Assembly (NCBI GenBank): GCA_037039925.1
Contig: JAXRKP010000094.1
Location: 466,001-530,000, forward strand
Reading direction: 5' to 3'
DNA from: Doris montereyensis
Lineage: Eukaryota > Mollusca > Gastropoda > Nudibranchia > Dorididae
Length of the DNA: 64,000 nt
How positions within the stretch are numbered: position 1 is the first letter of the stretch; each line of letters starts with the position of its first letter. The translations under genes were made by a program, and so were the position numbers. The notes beneath the pieces were generated by a model. That model saw nothing but the letters and a program-made list of their open reading frames with translations, searched no databases and was not told the DNA's origin. This document shows positions 38,437-64,000 of this stretch, in pieces.

Positions 38437-41398
38437 ACACTCAACCATACAACAATTAAAGGGTGAGGAGACAGACATGAAGTGAATTATTTACAGGCAT
38501 TATAATATTATTCCTAGACACAACGGTGACACGCACAGGAATGAGATGCACTGTTCACTGACAATACAAAGGCTACATGACACTTACATAGATCTTAAAT
38601 ATGTAATATGTGTATGTATATCATAATATATATATATATATATATTTATATATATGTACAAAAGGAGGTGAAAAGACTGGCACCTTATGAACATGAACGA
38701 CATACACCACAAAGTTAATATCAAAATATGAAGATCAAATTTTCATGGCAAGAGATTTGAAGAAAGAAAAAGCCTTGCAATGCAAATGCAATCTGTACAT
38801 AAACTTTCTAATGCTGCTTTATTCGATTGATTGACTGTTGAATTGTTTTACGTGTATCTGATATGATGGAAAATAATGAAAGCAAATACAGTGGACACCT
38901 AATATCCTGATATAAACGGGACAGGACATGCACGAGTAAAAGAAGGTAAGGATAAGAGAAAGATAAATGATTTGTTGTTTAGTAGCACCCGGCGTTGGCA
39001 TGTAATGATGTCATAGAGAGAGTGAGAGGAAGGAAGTACTGTGATGCTTGGCAATACTCATGCTTCAGAGTAGTCAGTCAGATGATGTAATAAGAGTTAT
39101 TTCCCATTGCCCGATGATGTGGGTGGAAACGGTTGTCACAATGGATTTGCCACAATATCGACTGAAAGATAGCCTACTTCTTTTATTGTAAGTAAGTCCT
39201 TAGGTAAGGGTTGAAAAAGTTTGGTGTCGACATAAGATTAAGAGGTGTGAAAAGAAGAGAACTTTGACATCAGATTAAGAGGCATGCTTTTGTGTGCGTT
39301 ATATAGAGAGGAAAAAATGTCCACTGTAAAAGAATTCTCAAAATTCTTCAAGAGAAATGAAGCTGAAACTTCTTTTTAAATTCCTAGGTACGAGACACAT
39401 TGATGACATCTTAGCCGTACACTTACAGCGAAGCAGGTAAATTGGAGCGGACATTGAAAAACTTTGGTGGGGATACTGTAGAAATGATGTGTAAGTTACG
39501 GTATGATGAATTTCCCATGACTGAAAAAAGTCTCAGCATTTACATGGGGACGGGGACTTTCTCATATTTCCCCACTGTTTTACAAACATGGAAATAAATC
39601 TAAACATAGTCATCAGTAGGACATACGAAAAACTCCTGTCTTACTGCTATGAAATGGTCTAATCTGCTTTAGAGTTGACATATGGAAAACAGCCATACAA
39701 ATATAACGTTTTCAACCTACCATACTCTAGCAGCAAGGCTAAATAGCCATTCTAGGAAGATTTAGAGATTTAACACACATTTTATTGGTTGTTTGCCCCC
39801 CTCTAAAAATAAAATGTGAAAAACAGATATTTATAAAGAATTGGTGCTCAGATGTGAATTGAAAACTCTAAAAGCTGACAGGACAATAACCATAAAAGCT
39901 TTGCAGTATTTAAAATCATTTGATGGAACTCAATTCTCTAATGATAGTTTTTTCATCCAAAAAGAATAACTGCATGTATCCACACATGGGGATCCTCAAT
40001 GGTTGAATTGGCAAATTCTGAAGCATACTGCTACAATTTTATGATAAAATTGTGAGCAGTGGAAGACTATACTGCTTGCTTGCTTGCCATACGAAAACAA
40101 AGCTGTAGTGTCTGTCCTATCTAGCGTAACGACATGAGGGGATGGTCCGGAAAGGGAGTGAATGCATGTGCTTGGTTGGACTTGGACTTGTGGTGAAAAC
40201 GACAGACAGGATGTGGAGGTTTTGATGTCCATTTCGAGATGGTAAATGTTATAAACTGAAGAACGACTCATTTTCCACCTCTCTTTACATTTCACTGAAG
40301 AAAATATAATAGAGATATAAAATGATTTCATGAATTTGGGCACACATGTATTTGCGGAGAATGTATGTATAATTCAAGATCGTACATATGTTTTTAAGTT
40401 TAAGATAAAATTTGTTTGATTTACTTGAAATCAATCTTACTTCGACTGGTAAGAGGTTTTGAAACATGTTAACTTATGGTAAACAAAATCTAATTCCTAA
40501 ATTACCGCCCCAGTAGTGAAAGCAAAAATGTATTTGAAACATTACGATTAACATGTTGTTACCGGTATGTCTCCCCCCCCTCAAAGAATGGAATAGTTTT
40601 CTTCCATCTGTTTGTAACATCCTCCTAAGAAAGTATTTCATCAACCTTATGATACTAAGATATTTAAGAGAAAATAGGAGGAAGATACAAAATTAGCTTT
40701 AAGTTAACTAAAAATGATAAGAAATTGGAAAACTTAAATAAGTTTAAAATCAGCCAGACTATTGTAACAGCATATTGTAACATCCCTTTCCCCCTCTTAT
40801 CAATTATCATAATCAATGTGTAAACATTTCTTACAAAAGAACGTAATGGAAGACTAGATAGGCAATGCAAACATGCTACTAGCAAAACTTAGATTATAAC
40901 CAAAAGATAAAGCTAAGAAAAATGCTGCAATGACTAATCACAAATAAAATATTAAAAAAGCACCCCAAATGTGAATACTATGACTATGAAAACATTGAAA
41001 GAAACACACCAAACATGTAATTAGATCTATATACAACTAGAAAGAGACTCTTTGCAGGGAAGGAAGAGGAGTCTTTCAATCTCAATCTTACATTTAATTA
41101 TTATTTTTTATCATATTTCGATTCAGACTTCATATAAAAAAAAGTACAATATATAAATATCTCATACCTTTTTTCTCCCCCTTCTCTAGTAATGCCTACC
41201 ATACCAAACGTAATTTAAATCATCAATCAATGGGATTTTTTTAACAATCAGTTAAATCACCATTCAAATACCGGTACCAAAACACCAAAAACAGTTAAAA
41301 AATAAAATTGTGTAAAAATATGAAATAGGTCCATTTTAAAGACAGAAAAAAATTTGGTAAAAGATAATATGGTAAACATCTTACTTCATAAGTCAAAG

Positions 41399-64000
<22,602 letters not shown>

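Overview
The window is animal nuclear DNA from an invertebrate, most likely a mollusc and possibly a gastropod. I infer this from four things: animal-type split genes with GT-AG introns, PBX, MORN5 and CHCHD5 orthologues that are bilaterian in character, heavy SINE/MITE/minisatellite load, and frequent AGATCT-rich motifs. Species cannot be fixed from sequence alone. Most long open frames are low-complexity or repeat artefacts. The real coding sequence is in short exons that I located by protein homology and splice sites.

Four genes are supported. (1) 5.65-14.65 kb, plus strand: RABGGTB, the beta subunit of Rab geranylgeranyltransferase. Its 3' exons are clean, its 5' exons are frame-broken, and one central exon was not found. 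(2) 19.9-27.5 kb, minus strand: a MORN5-like protein in four clear exons, with a doubtful last exon and a ~2 kb 38-bp minisatellite inside an intron. (3) 28.9-31.0 kb, plus strand: CHCHD5, a twin-CX9C mitochondrial intermembrane-space protein, head-to-head with MORN5. (4) 41.4-63.25 kb, minus strand: a PBX/extradenticle TALE homeobox gene. Its PBC domain exons lie at 58-63 kb, followed by TWO alternative copies of the first homeodomain exon (55.8 and 56.4 kb), then the helix-3 exon at 43.8 kb and C-terminal exons down to 41.4 kb.

The remainder is repeats. At 1-3.6 kb there is a mosaic of decayed non-LTR retrotransposons in head-to-head orientation. Across the window there are four short interspersed families: A (~140 bp, about 18 copies), B and C (tRNA-like heads) and D (a cluster near 55 kb). 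There are also several MITEs with terminal inverted repeats, and many satellites (GA, TA, GTA/CTA, 26-bp, 38-bp, ~50-bp, 61-bp).

The most notable observation is the tandem duplication of the PBX homeodomain exon. Both copies are 136 nt, both keep the TALE loop and splice sites, and inclusion of both would break the frame. This predicts mutually exclusive splicing giving two DNA-binding variants of one PBX protein. A second cassette (57.1 kb) has the same phases as the PBC-B exon. The region upstream of the PBX start carries a dense cluster of PBX/MEIS-like TGATTGACA and TGACA palindromes. Several conserved exons contain single-base indels, often in homopolymers, which suggests residual assembly error and should temper any pseudogene calls.
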